Assembly: GCA_020848055.1 (NCBI GenBank)
Contig: JADLBB010000126.1
Span: 1-5,589 of the forward strand
Length of the DNA stretch: 5,589 bases
Direction of reading: 5' to 3'
DNA from: Chloroflexota bacterium
GTDB taxonomy: Bacteria; Chloroflexota; Limnocylindria; QHBO01
A program made the translations under genes and the position numbers. Of the stretch, positions 1 through 4,748 are shown piece by piece; position 1 is the first letter of the stretch, and every line of letters starts with the position of its first letter. The notes beneath the pieces are model-generated. The model searched no databases and was not told the origin of the DNA. It was given only the letters and a program-made list of their open reading frames with translations.

Positions 1-8
1 CGCGCTTC

Positions 9-14
9 TATGCT
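9..14 (+). promoter_or_regulatory. possible -10 box upstream of the DUF1801 gene
   Basis: TATGCT lies 37 bases before the ATG at 51 and matches TATAAT at four of six positions. The matching -35 region would fall outside the window, so this is only a weak candidate. Confidence 0.2.
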
Positions 15-50
15 GCATGAACGGAATCGCATTCATATGAGAGGAACGAC

Positions 51-518
51 ATGAGCCCCAGCAAATCCGGGAACGTCCGCGACACGCCAGCCGAAGGTTG
101 GACCGATGAAGAGCGCGCCGCCATGAAGGAGCACGCCGCCGAGCTCAAGCGCGCCAACACCCGCGGCAAGGCGGGCGCCAAGGCAGCCGGCGAGGCCGAC
201 CTGCTCGAGAAGATCGCCGAGATGCCCGATGCCGACCGGGTCATGGCCGAGCGCATCCACTCGATCGTCAAGGATGTCGCGCCGGGGCTGTCGTCGCGGA
301 CCTGGTACGGCATGCCGGCGTACGCCAACGCCGATGGCAAGGTCGTGTGCTTCTTCCAGGCCGCCGCCAAGTTCAACGCCCGCTACGCGACGTTCGGCTT
401 CAACGACGTCGCCACCCTCGACCACGGCAGCATGTGGCCGGTGGGATGGGCGTTGACGAGTCTGACCGCCGACGACGAGAAGCTGGTTGCCGCCCTGATC
501 AAGAAGGCGACCGCCTGA
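51..518 (+). CDS. DUF1801 / YdhG-like protein
   Basis: A 155-residue protein resembling the YdhG/DUF1801 family, small cytosolic proteins related to the frataxin-fold 'iron chaperone' annotation; the biochemical role is poorly established. The N-terminal ~50 residues are charged and Lys/Ala-rich and look like a flexible extension. The family-like part runs from about residue 60 to 153, with TWYGMPAYA (84-92), GKVVCFF (96-102), KFNARYATFGFND (107-119) and MWPVGWA (128-134), the usual order of conserved patches. The ATG at 51 is preceded by AGAGGA (40-45) five bases upstream, a good ribosome site. The gene stands alone: the region after it is repeat-filled and non-coding. The family assignment is by motif recognition and is fairly secure; the function is not. 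Confidence 0.85.
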   Translation: MSPSKSGNVRDTPAEGWTDEERAAMKEHAAELKRANTRGKAGAKAAGEADLLEKIAEMPDADRVMAERIHSIVKDVAPGLSSRTWYGMPAYANADGKVVCFFQAAAKFNARYATFGFNDVATLDHGSMWPVGWALTSLTADDEKLVAALIKKATA

Positions 519-534
519 GGCCGATCACCGCGTT

Positions 535-738
535 GTCGCGCCACGCGCGACCATCGGCGAAGGACGCGCGTGCGACCATCGGTTGGTCGCGCCACGCGCG
601 ACCATCGGCGAAGGAGGACGCGCGCAGGCGGCGCCGGTCGCGCCACACGACACCCGGGACGAACGACGAGGCTCTCGTTCGCCCTTGGTCGCGCCCCACG
701 CGACTCGGGCGGTTTCCAAGCACGATGGGCAGACTCCC
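535..738. repeat. tandem array of four 51-bp units with stem-loops
   Basis: This fills the gene-free stretch 519-738. Four units start at 535, 586, 637 and 688, exactly 51 bases apart. Units 1 and 2 share a 30-base identical start (535-564 and 586-615). Unit 3 matches unit 1 at about 30 of 51 positions, and unit 4 keeps mainly its first part. Each unit opens with a small inverted repeat: GTCGCGC-CAC-GCGCGAC in units 1 and 2 (extended to 9-bp arms, 584-592 and 596-604, in unit 2), GTCG/CGAC in unit 3, GTCGCG-CCCCA-CGCGAC in unit 4. GCGACCA occurs three times (547, 572, 598), so the TGGTCGC at 584-590 can pair upstream or downstream. Because 51 is a multiple of three and the unit lacks stops, spurious ORFs with a 17-residue period run through it; no ribosome site supports translation. 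Confidence 0.85.
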
Positions 739-744
739 ACCATC

Positions 745-773
745 TTGACGTGGCGCACATACAACCGTATGGT
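745..773 (+). promoter_or_regulatory. promoter of the ArsR/SRPBCC cassette
   Basis: TTGACG (745-750) and TATGGT (768-773) are separated by 17 bases, a good sigma-70-type arrangement. Transcription would begin around 779-782, essentially at the ATG at 782, so the mRNA is probably leaderless or nearly so. This favours ATG 782 over the in-frame TTG codons at 773 and 779. The operator-like palindrome begins in the spacer and covers the -10 box. Confidence 0.6.
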
Positions 774-777
774 TGTA
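760..777. promoter_or_regulatory. inverted-repeat operator, probable ArsR-type autoregulatory site
   Basis: TACAACC (760-766), spacer GTAT, GGTTGTA (771-777): perfect 7-bp arms. It overlaps the -10 box and ends 5 bases before the ATG of the ArsR-type gene, a position where a bound dimer would block RNA polymerase. The AT-rich symmetric element stands out from its GC-rich surroundings. Autoregulation is inferred from position. Confidence 0.7.
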
Positions 778-781
778 CTTG

Positions 782-1117
782 ATGCAGGTGCACGCCGACC
801 ACGACCGTCTCTTCTCCGCCCTCGCCGATGCCACGCGCCGCGACATCGTGCGTCGCGCCCTGGACGGAGCCGAGGGCGTGGTCGAGCTGGCCGAGCACTA
901 CCCGATGAGTTTCGCGGCCGTGCAGAAGCACGTCGCGATCCTCGAGCGAGCCGGGCTGGTCACCAAGCATCGCATCGGCAGACGCAAGGTCGTCCGCACC
1001 AATGTCGAAGGCTTGCGCGCCGCGCAACGCCTGCTCGACCAGTACGAGCTGCTGTGGCGCGCCCGCGTCGACCGCATGAACGCCATCCTCGCCGAATCCA
1101 CGGAGGCCACCCCATGA
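782..1117 (+). CDS. ArsR-family winged-helix transcriptional regulator
   Basis: A 111-residue DNA-binding protein of the ArsR type, expected to act as a dimeric repressor in the cytoplasm. FSALADATRRDIVRRAL (11-27) is the typical opening helix. VVELAEHYPMSFAAVQKHVAILERAGLV (33-60) is the helix-turn-helix with the recognition helix around 44-56, and TKHRIGRRKVVRTN (61-74) is the wing. There is no Cys-x-Cys metal site, so it is probably not a metal sensor; ArsR proteins paired with SRPBCC genes usually lack one. The start was placed at ATG 782 because the promoter predicts a transcript beginning there; TTG 773 would add three residues and lies inside the operator. The stop overlaps the next gene's start by 4 bases (ATGA, 1114-1117), so the two are translationally coupled. 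Confidence 0.9.
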   Translation: MQVHADHDRLFSALADATRRDIVRRALDGAEGVVELAEHYPMSFAAVQKHVAILERAGLVTKHRIGRRKVVRTNVEGLRAAQRLLDQYELLWRARVDRMNAILAESTEATP

Positions 1118-1645
1118 CCGTCACCGCCATCCACAAGGACCCGGGCGCCTTGACCATGACTCTCGAGGCCGAGTTCGGATCGGCCCACAGCTGCCAGACG
1201 CGTTCGGGTGAGGCGTCGACGCCAGCTCGAGCGCTGGTGGGGCCCGCCCATCTACCCCGCCACGTTCACGCGCCACGATCTGTCGGTCGGTAGCCGCGTC
1301 GAGTACCACATGACCGGCCCGGAGGGCGATCAACCGCGCGGCTACTGGGACATCCTCGAGGTCGATCCGCCGCATCGGCTCGTGGTCCGCGATGGCTTCG
1401 CCACCGACGACGGGTCGCCGAACGATCAGATGCCGGTTGGCGAGTTCACCGTCACCATCCGGGACGCTGGCCACGGGCGCGCCAGCATGACCATGGAGAG
1501 TCGCTTCCCGAGCCGGGAGGCCATGGAGCAGCTCATCGCCATGGGCCAGGAGGAAGGCCTGCGCGAGGCGGTCGGCCAGATCGACGCGATCCTGGCCGAG
1601 GATGGTGTCGCGGCGGCCGCTGCATCGGTGGCGGCAGAGGCGTGA
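1114..1645 (+). pseudogene. SRPBCC (AHSA1-like) domain protein, frame broken by a microinversion
   Basis: START/AHSA1-type ligand-binding fold protein of the kind encoded directly after ArsR-type repressors; the ligand is unknown. Frame 1 from ATG 1114 gives MTVTAIHKDPGALTMTLEAEF and then nonsense to a stop at 1291-1293. The rest of the domain is read in frame 2, from QLERWWGPP (1223 on) through YHMTGPEGD, LEVDPPHRL and RFPSREAMEQL to the stop at 1643-1645. The distance from TTC (1174-1176) to CTC (1226) is 49 bases, where the family needs 16 codons. The intervening stretch is inverted: its reverse complement supplies the missing core (separate entry). Re-inverting it and dropping one base would give a 176-residue protein with an Ala-rich tail. 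The downstream frame is free of further damage, so the lesion is recent or an assembly error. A GTG at 1208 could open the second frame but has no ribosome site and would lack the first beta strand and helix. Confidence 0.8.
1176..1217 (-). other. inverted segment inside the SRPBCC gene
   Basis: Read on the minus strand from 1217 down to 1176, fourteen codons give DASPERVWQLWADP, the first-helix segment that belongs between ...LEAEF and RQLERWWGPP of this gene. On the plus strand the same bases encode no recognisable SRPBCC sequence in any frame. The exact ends are uncertain by one or two bases because TCG (1175-1177) and CGA (1217-1219) are themselves complementary. One surplus base remains near 1218-1219. 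CTCGAG occurs on both sides (1162-1167 and 1226-1231) at nearly equal distance from the breakpoints and could pair as a hairpin stem. Confidence 0.8.
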
Positions 1646-1669
1646 CCATCCGTAGCGTGCGCCTGGCGC

Positions 1670-1859
1670 TACCGATAGATCGCGGACTCCTCGCCTCCGC
1701 GGGCTCGACGGCGTCGCCGGCACCGATTTATCGGTTCAAGTGACACCTGGGGGCCGATTTCAACTGGCGCAGGCGCTGGCGCCTCCGACCTATCGGCGAA
1801 TGCGTCGCCGTTGATAACCACCAGGCGTGATTCCCGCGACCTATCGGTGAACAGGACGG
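1670..1859. repeat. second repeat patch, related to the 51-bp array
   Basis: This covers most of the gene-free stretch after the SRPBCC stop. Short CCGAT/ATCGG dyads recur: CGATAGATCG (1673-1682), ACCGAT-TT-ATCGGT (1722-1735) and CGACCTATCGG at 1786-1796 and 1837-1847. Spacing is 51 bases from 1673 to 1724 and again 51 from 1786 to 1837, with 62 between the two pairs. The last copy, GCGACCTATCGGTGAACAGG followed by ACGG, closely resembles GCGACCATCGGCGAAGGAGG followed by ACGCG of the upstream array, so the two patches look like members of one family. CGGCGA (1794-1799) and TCGCCG (1805-1810) form a further 6-bp stem. I see no convincing promoter or gene here. Confidence 0.6.
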
Positions 1860-1932
1860 ATGGGACCGCAACGCAACGACCAACGAGAGCAACCCGCGCG
1901 CCCTCTGAACGTGATGAACACCACACCGATGC

Positions 1933-1937
1933 AGGAG
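1933..1937 (+). promoter_or_regulatory. ribosome binding site deciding the hydrolase start
   Basis: AGGAG lies nine bases before GTG 1947. The earlier in-frame ATGs at 1860, 1914 and 1929 lack a well-spaced site; AGGA at 1853-1856 is only three bases from ATG 1860. Confidence 0.6.
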
Positions 1938-1946
1938 ACTGACGAC

Positions 1947-2852
1947 GTGACCACCTCGACGACCGCCACATCCACCCGCACCATCGAGGTGCCCGGAGCC
2001 ACCATCGTGTACGACGTCCGGCCGGGCACATCCAACGAGCGGCCACCCCTGTTCCTGGTCGGGTTGCCCATGACCGCCGACGGCTTCGGCACGCTGGCCA
2101 GCCACTTCACCGACCGCACCGTCATCACCTACGACCCGCGCAGCGGTGGTCGCAGCAGCAAGGCCGACCCGACGTCCGAAGCCTCGCCCGAAGTGCACGC
2201 CGACGACCTGTATCGGGTCATCACCGACTTCGGTGGAAGCCCGGTCGACGTGTTCGGGACCAGCGGCGGCGCGATCAGCTCGCTGGCGCTCGTTTCGCGC
2301 CACCCGGAGGTCGTCCGCACGCTCGTGGCGCATGAGCCACCGCTCGCATCGGTCCTGCCCGACCGGACCAACGCCATGGCCGTCACCCGCGCCGTCGGCG
2401 ACACGTACTCCGCTCGGGGCTTCGGGGCCGGCATGGCCCATTTCATCGCGGTCGTCACGCACCGCGGCGAGTTTCCGGATGGCCTCGCGGATCAGCCCGG
2501 GCCGGACCCCGCGATGTTCGGCATGCCCGCCGATGACGATGGCTCCCGTACCGACAACCTGTTGGGTGCCAACAACGTGGTCACGACCACCCACTTTGAG
2601 CCGGACTTCGACGCGCTGCTGGCCGCGTCCACCCGGATCGTGCTGGCGGCCGGTATCGAGTCCGAGGGCGAGATGGCCAACCGCGCGGCGCACGCCGTCG
2701 CCGCACGACTCGGGCGCGAGGCGGTCTCGTTCCCCAGTCACCACGCCGGCTTCCTCGGTGGCGAATACGGCCAGCCCGGGAAGCCCGACGAATTCGCCAC
2801 GCGCCTGCGCGAGGTCCTCGACTCGCCCGACCTCGACGCAATCAGCGGCTGA
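1947..2852 (+). CDS. alpha/beta hydrolase
   Basis: A 301-residue cytosolic alpha/beta-hydrolase-fold protein; the substrate cannot be told from sequence. RTIEVPGATIVYDVRPG (11-27) is the first strand pair, LFLVGLPM (35-42) the oxyanion-loop region, VITYDPRSGGRSS (59-71) the next strand and loop. GTSGG (104-108) is the nucleophile elbow with Ser106. SFPSHHAGF (261-269) carries the likely catalytic His266. The acid position after strand 6 reads AAGIESEG (234-241), so Glu238 seems to stand where such proteins usually have Asp; this is an alignment from memory. GTG 1947 was chosen for its AGGAG; ATG 1914 or 1860 would add 11 or 29 poorly conserved-looking residues. No signal peptide is visible. 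The DHFR-like gene follows 7 bases later, so they are probably co-transcribed. Confidence 0.88.
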   Translation: MTTSTTATSTRTIEVPGATIVYDVRPGTSNERPPLFLVGLPMTADGFGTLASHFTDRTVITYDPRSGGRSSKADPTSEASPEVHADDLYRVITDFGGSPVDVFGTSGGAISSLALVSRHPEVVRTLVAHEPPLASVLPDRTNAMAVTRAVGDTYSARGFGAGMAHFIAVVTHRGEFPDGLADQPGPDPAMFGMPADDDGSRTDNLLGANNVVTTTHFEPDFDALLAASTRIVLAAGIESEGEMANRAAHAVAARLGREAVSFPSHHAGFLGGEYGQPGKPDEFATRLREVLDSPDLDAISG

Positions 2853-2859
2853 CCGGCGC

Positions 2860-3420
2860 ATGAGCAAGCTGATCTACAGCCTCAGTGTCTCGCTCGATGG
2901 CTTCGCCGCCACGACCGACGGCGGCCTCGGCTGGGTGCAGATCGACCACGAGCTCCATTCCTGGTTCAACGACCAGGCGCGGACGATCGACGCGACGCTG
3001 TACGGACGCCGCATGTACGAGCTCATGGCCTCCTATTGGCCCGGTGGCGAGGACGATCCAAACGCCAGCGAGGCGGAACGCGAGTACAGCCGCATCTGGA
3101 AACCGATGCCGAAGATCGTCTTCAGTTCGAGCCTCGAGCGAGTCGAGCACAACGCACGGCTCGTCAGCGGCGATGTCGCCGAGATTCTCGATGGCCTGAG
3201 GACCGAGTTCGACGGCGACCTGGATGTCGCCGGACCGACGCTCGCCGGTCAGTTCGTGCGGCGCGGCCTGGTCGACGAGTATCGGCTGGCGATCCATCCG
3301 GTCGTGCTCGGTGCCGGCCTGCCCTTCTGGCCGGCGCTGGATGCACCGCTTCAACTGCGGCAGACCGATCAGCGCACGTTCGCGTCGGGCGTCGAGTTGC
3401 GCTCGTTCGTACCGCGTTGA
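2860..3420 (+). CDS. dihydrofolate reductase-like (RibD C-terminal domain) protein
   Basis: A 186-residue single-domain protein of the DHFR/RibD-C superfamily (YyaP/YwjB-like), expected to bind NADPH; true folate or riboflavin-precursor reduction is not demonstrated for most members. The opening strand YSLSVSLDGFAA (6-17) matches the S-L-D-G-[FY] signature. LYGRRMYELM (48-57) is the conserved G-R-x-x-Y-E patch, KIVFSSSLE (85-93) a mid-domain strand, and DVAGPTLAGQFVRRGLVDEYRL (122-143) followed by HPVVLGAGLPFW (146-157) is the typical nucleotide-binding end. Length is normal. No clear Shine-Dalgarno precedes ATG 2860, but the hydrolase stop is only 7 bases upstream, suggesting coupled re-initiation. 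A perfect palindrome follows 2 bases after the stop. Confidence 0.9.
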   Translation: MSKLIYSLSVSLDGFAATTDGGLGWVQIDHELHSWFNDQARTIDATLYGRRMYELMASYWPGGEDDPNASEAEREYSRIWKPMPKIVFSSSLERVEHNARLVSGDVAEILDGLRTEFDGDLDVAGPTLAGQFVRRGLVDEYRLAIHPVVLGAGLPFWPALDAPLQLRQTDQRTFASGVELRSFVPR

Positions 3421-3422
3421 GG

Positions 3423-3440
3423 TCGACCGCCGGCGGTCGA
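3423..3440. terminator. 18-bp perfect palindrome after the DHFR-like gene, possible terminator
   Basis: TCGACCGCC joined to GGCGGTCGA is a perfect 9+9 palindrome starting 2 bases after the stop codon; as RNA it would form a 7-bp stem with a CCGG loop. It is followed only by TTCT, so it is not a classic T-tract terminator. It may end the hydrolase/DHFR transcript or be a protein-binding or REP-like site. Confidence 0.45.
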
Positions 3441-3509
3441 TTCTCGAGCTTGGCTATGGGGTGACCATTCTTGCCACATCGTGTCGTCTACCGGGTGCAG
3501 TATGGACCG

Positions 3510-3644
3510 ATGAACACCGTTGAATGGCTGCTCGATTCGGACCATGCCATTCGCTGGCAGGCCATGACCGAGGTCAGCCGGCCCGGCAAGCGGCGCGTCG
3601 TCATGCGCATCGACTTCCAACCATCTCAGACGGAGACACCATGA
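3510..3644 (+). pseudogene. N-terminal remnant of a 'WLLDSDPxIRWQ' terpenoid-cyclase-like protein
   Basis: A 44-codon frame from ATG 3510. Its first ~21 residues, including VEWLLDSDHAIRWQ (4-17), match the start of a family of larger proteins usually annotated as prenyltransferase/squalene-cyclase-like (alpha-alpha toroid). That identification is from memory of the N-terminal signature. From about residue 22 the sequence (VSRPGKRRVVMRIDFQPSQ and a short tail) no longer resembles that family, and the frame ends at TGA 3642-3644, overlapping the next gene's ATG. The simplest reading is that an internal and C-terminal deletion removed nearly all of a longer gene, leaving its start. TATGGA (3501-3506) just before the ATG could be its old -10 box. 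It might still be translated as a leader peptide coupled to the hydrolase by the ATGA overlap. Confidence 0.5.
3632..3635 (+). promoter_or_regulatory. ribosome binding site deciding the start of the second hydrolase
   Basis: GGAG, five bases before ATG 3641. It supports this start over an in-frame codon at 3524 that would add 39 residues unlike a hydrolase. Confidence 0.6.
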
Positions 3645-4366
3645 ACGACCACGGACGACCATCGGCGCCGATCATCCTGGGTCCCGGCTTCTGGCTGGGC
3701 GCCTGGGCATGGGATGAGGTCGCCGCCATCCTGCGCGCCGGCGGCCACGACGTCACCGCCCTCACGCTGCCGGGCCTCGAGTCGGCCGACGCGGACCGAT
3801 CGGCCATCACGTTCGCGGACCACGTCGACGCCATCGTGGCGGCCGTCAACGCCGCGCCCCGACCGGCCGTCCTGGCCGTGCACAGCGCGTCAGGGTTCAG
3901 CGGGTACGCGGCCAGCGATCGGGTCCCGGATCGGATCGCGGCCATGGTGTACGTCGACACGGCACCCGGCATTGCTCCGTTGGACCCGGACTTCGCCGAT
4001 GCCGACAAGCCGATGGTCTGGTCGGAGATCGAGACGGAGGAGAATCTCGACGGCCTGAGCGAGGAACAGAAGGAGGAGTTCCGACGGCGCGCGGTTCCCG
4101 TGCCCGGCGACGTGATCCGCGGATCCGTGCCGCTGACGAACGACGCTCGCAACGACATTCCAAGCACACTGATCTGCACGGCCTTCAGCGCCGAGCAGTA
4201 CCAGACCTACGCCCGTGACGACCCGCCGTCCTTCCTGGCCGGCATCTCACTGCTCCGCAACACGACATGGTTCGACCTGCCGACCAGCCACTGGCCGATG
4301 TGGTCGCGCCCGGCCGACCTGGCCCGGATCATCGGCGACGTCGCGAACGGCAGGATCGGAGCGTGA
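3641..4366 (+). CDS. alpha/beta hydrolase, esterase-like
   Basis: A 241-residue alpha/beta-hydrolase-fold protein, unrelated in detail to the one at 1947. PIILGPGFWLGAWAWDEV (10-27) is the first strand with the oxyanion loop, followed by GHDVTALTLPGLES (35-48). The nucleophile elbow is unusual: LAVHSASGF (78-86) places Ser82 in V-H-S-A-S rather than G-x-S-x-G, with both flanking glycines replaced. VYVDTAPG (103-110) is the strand after it, and TSHWPMWSRPADLARII (215-231) supplies the likely catalytic His217. An acid residue is not obvious in STLICTAFSAEQY (175-187). The enzyme is probably cytosolic; its substrate is unknown. It overlaps the Glyoxalase-like gene by 4 bases (GTGA), so the two are coupled, and the upstream remnant overlaps its ATG in the same way. 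Confidence 0.87.
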   Translation: MNDHGRPSAPIILGPGFWLGAWAWDEVAAILRAGGHDVTALTLPGLESADADRSAITFADHVDAIVAAVNAAPRPAVLAVHSASGFSGYAASDRVPDRIAAMVYVDTAPGIAPLDPDFADADKPMVWSEIETEENLDGLSEEQKEEFRRRAVPVPGDVIRGSVPLTNDARNDIPSTLICTAFSAEQYQTYARDDPPSFLAGISLLRNTTWFDLPTSHWPMWSRPADLARIIGDVANGRIGA

Positions 4367-4716
4367 TCCGCATCGGCTCGATCGTCATCCGCGTCGACGA
4401 CCTGGAGCGCCAGAGGGCCTTCTGGACCGCGGCACTGGGCTACGTCGCGCGCGATGGTGACGGCGACGACTTCGCGCTCCTCCACCCGCCAGACCGCCGC
4501 GGGCCGAACATCTCGCTCGATCGCCACCGATCGAGCGCCCAGGCTCCGCCCCGCATCCACCTTGACCTGTACGCCGACGACCAGGCCGCCGAGGTCGAGC
4601 GGCTCATCGGACTCGGCGCGACCGAGGTGCACTGGGACCGACGCCCGGCGGATGCGGACTACGTCATCATGGCCGACCCGGAGGGCAACCGCTTCTGCGT
4701 GATCGACGCGGGCTGA
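4363..4716 (+). CDS. VOC-superfamily (Glyoxalase-like) protein
   Basis: A 117-residue single VOC-fold protein, closest by eye to the Glyoxalase_6 type, acting in the cytosol as a dimer if like its relatives; metal and substrate are unknown. SIVIRVDDLERQRAFWTAALGY (6-27) is the first beta-alpha unit, where the usual metal-ligand His is absent (I-V-I-R). RIHLDLYADD (64-73) opens the second module with His66. GATEVHWDRRP (85-95) and ADYVIMADPEGNRFCVID (98-115) form the C-terminal half, with Glu107 in the D-P-E-G-N motif. GTG 4363 was chosen because the first strand begins there, AGGA (4352-4355) is seven bases upstream and it overlaps the hydrolase stop. An ATG at 4267 would lie deep in the hydrolase and add 32 unrelated residues. 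Confidence 0.88.
   Translation: MIRIGSIVIRVDDLERQRAFWTAALGYVARDGDGDDFALLHPPDRRGPNISLDRHRSSAQAPPRIHLDLYADDQAAEVERLIGLGATEVHWDRRPADADYVIMADPEGNRFCVIDAG
4514..4537. repeat. 10-bp perfect inverted repeat inside the VOC gene
   Basis: CGCTCGATCG (4514-4523), loop CCAC, CGATCGAGCG (4528-4537). It encodes SLDRHRSS around residues 51-58, between the two VOC modules. The arms are perfect, although coding constraint alone would not require it. Confidence 0.7.
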
Positions 4717-4736
4717 CCAGCACCTCTGCGGGCAAC

Positions 4737-4744
4737 GGGAGAAG
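4737..4744 (+). promoter_or_regulatory. ribosome binding site for the gene at 4749
   Basis: GGGAGAAG, with the GGAG core ending seven bases before ATG 4749. It lies in the 32-base gap after the VOC stop. Confidence 0.55.
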
Positions 4745-4748
4745 ACCC

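Noticed and set aside
17..36. ATGAA-N10-TTCAT inverted repeat before the first gene as an operator
   Set aside because: Only 5-bp arms with a long spacer; could easily be chance.
535..738. CRISPR array
   Set aside because: Only four decaying units with no conserved repeat/spacer alternation and no cas genes; units differ in body rather than having unique spacers.
347..748. Long frames through the 51-bp array on both strands, with a 17-residue periodic product (SRHARPSAK...)
   Set aside because: The period is a multiple of three and the unit has no stops, so several frames stay open by construction. No ribosome site, and the frames overlap the DUF1801 and ArsR genes.
1177..1223. Programmed ribosomal frameshift joining the two SRPBCC frames
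   Set aside because: No slippery heptamer, and the opposite-strand reading of the region explains the missing residues much better as an inversion.
1728..2867. 379-codon minus-strand frame opposite the first hydrolase
   Set aside because: It is the antisense shadow of a clearly recognisable hydrolase in high-GC DNA; its translation is His/Gly/Arg/Val-rich with no domain.
2146..3420. Single 424-residue fusion of an N-terminal region with the DHFR-like domain
   Set aside because: The first ~240 residues are an Arg/Ser/Pro-rich out-of-frame reading of the hydrolase; the real gene starts at ATG 2860.
3656..3667. CGACCATCGGCG at the start of the second hydrolase as another copy of the intergenic repeat
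   Set aside because: A 12-base match to the array core but inside coding sequence without the neighbouring stem-loop or 51-bp spacing; it may be chance in GC-rich DNA.
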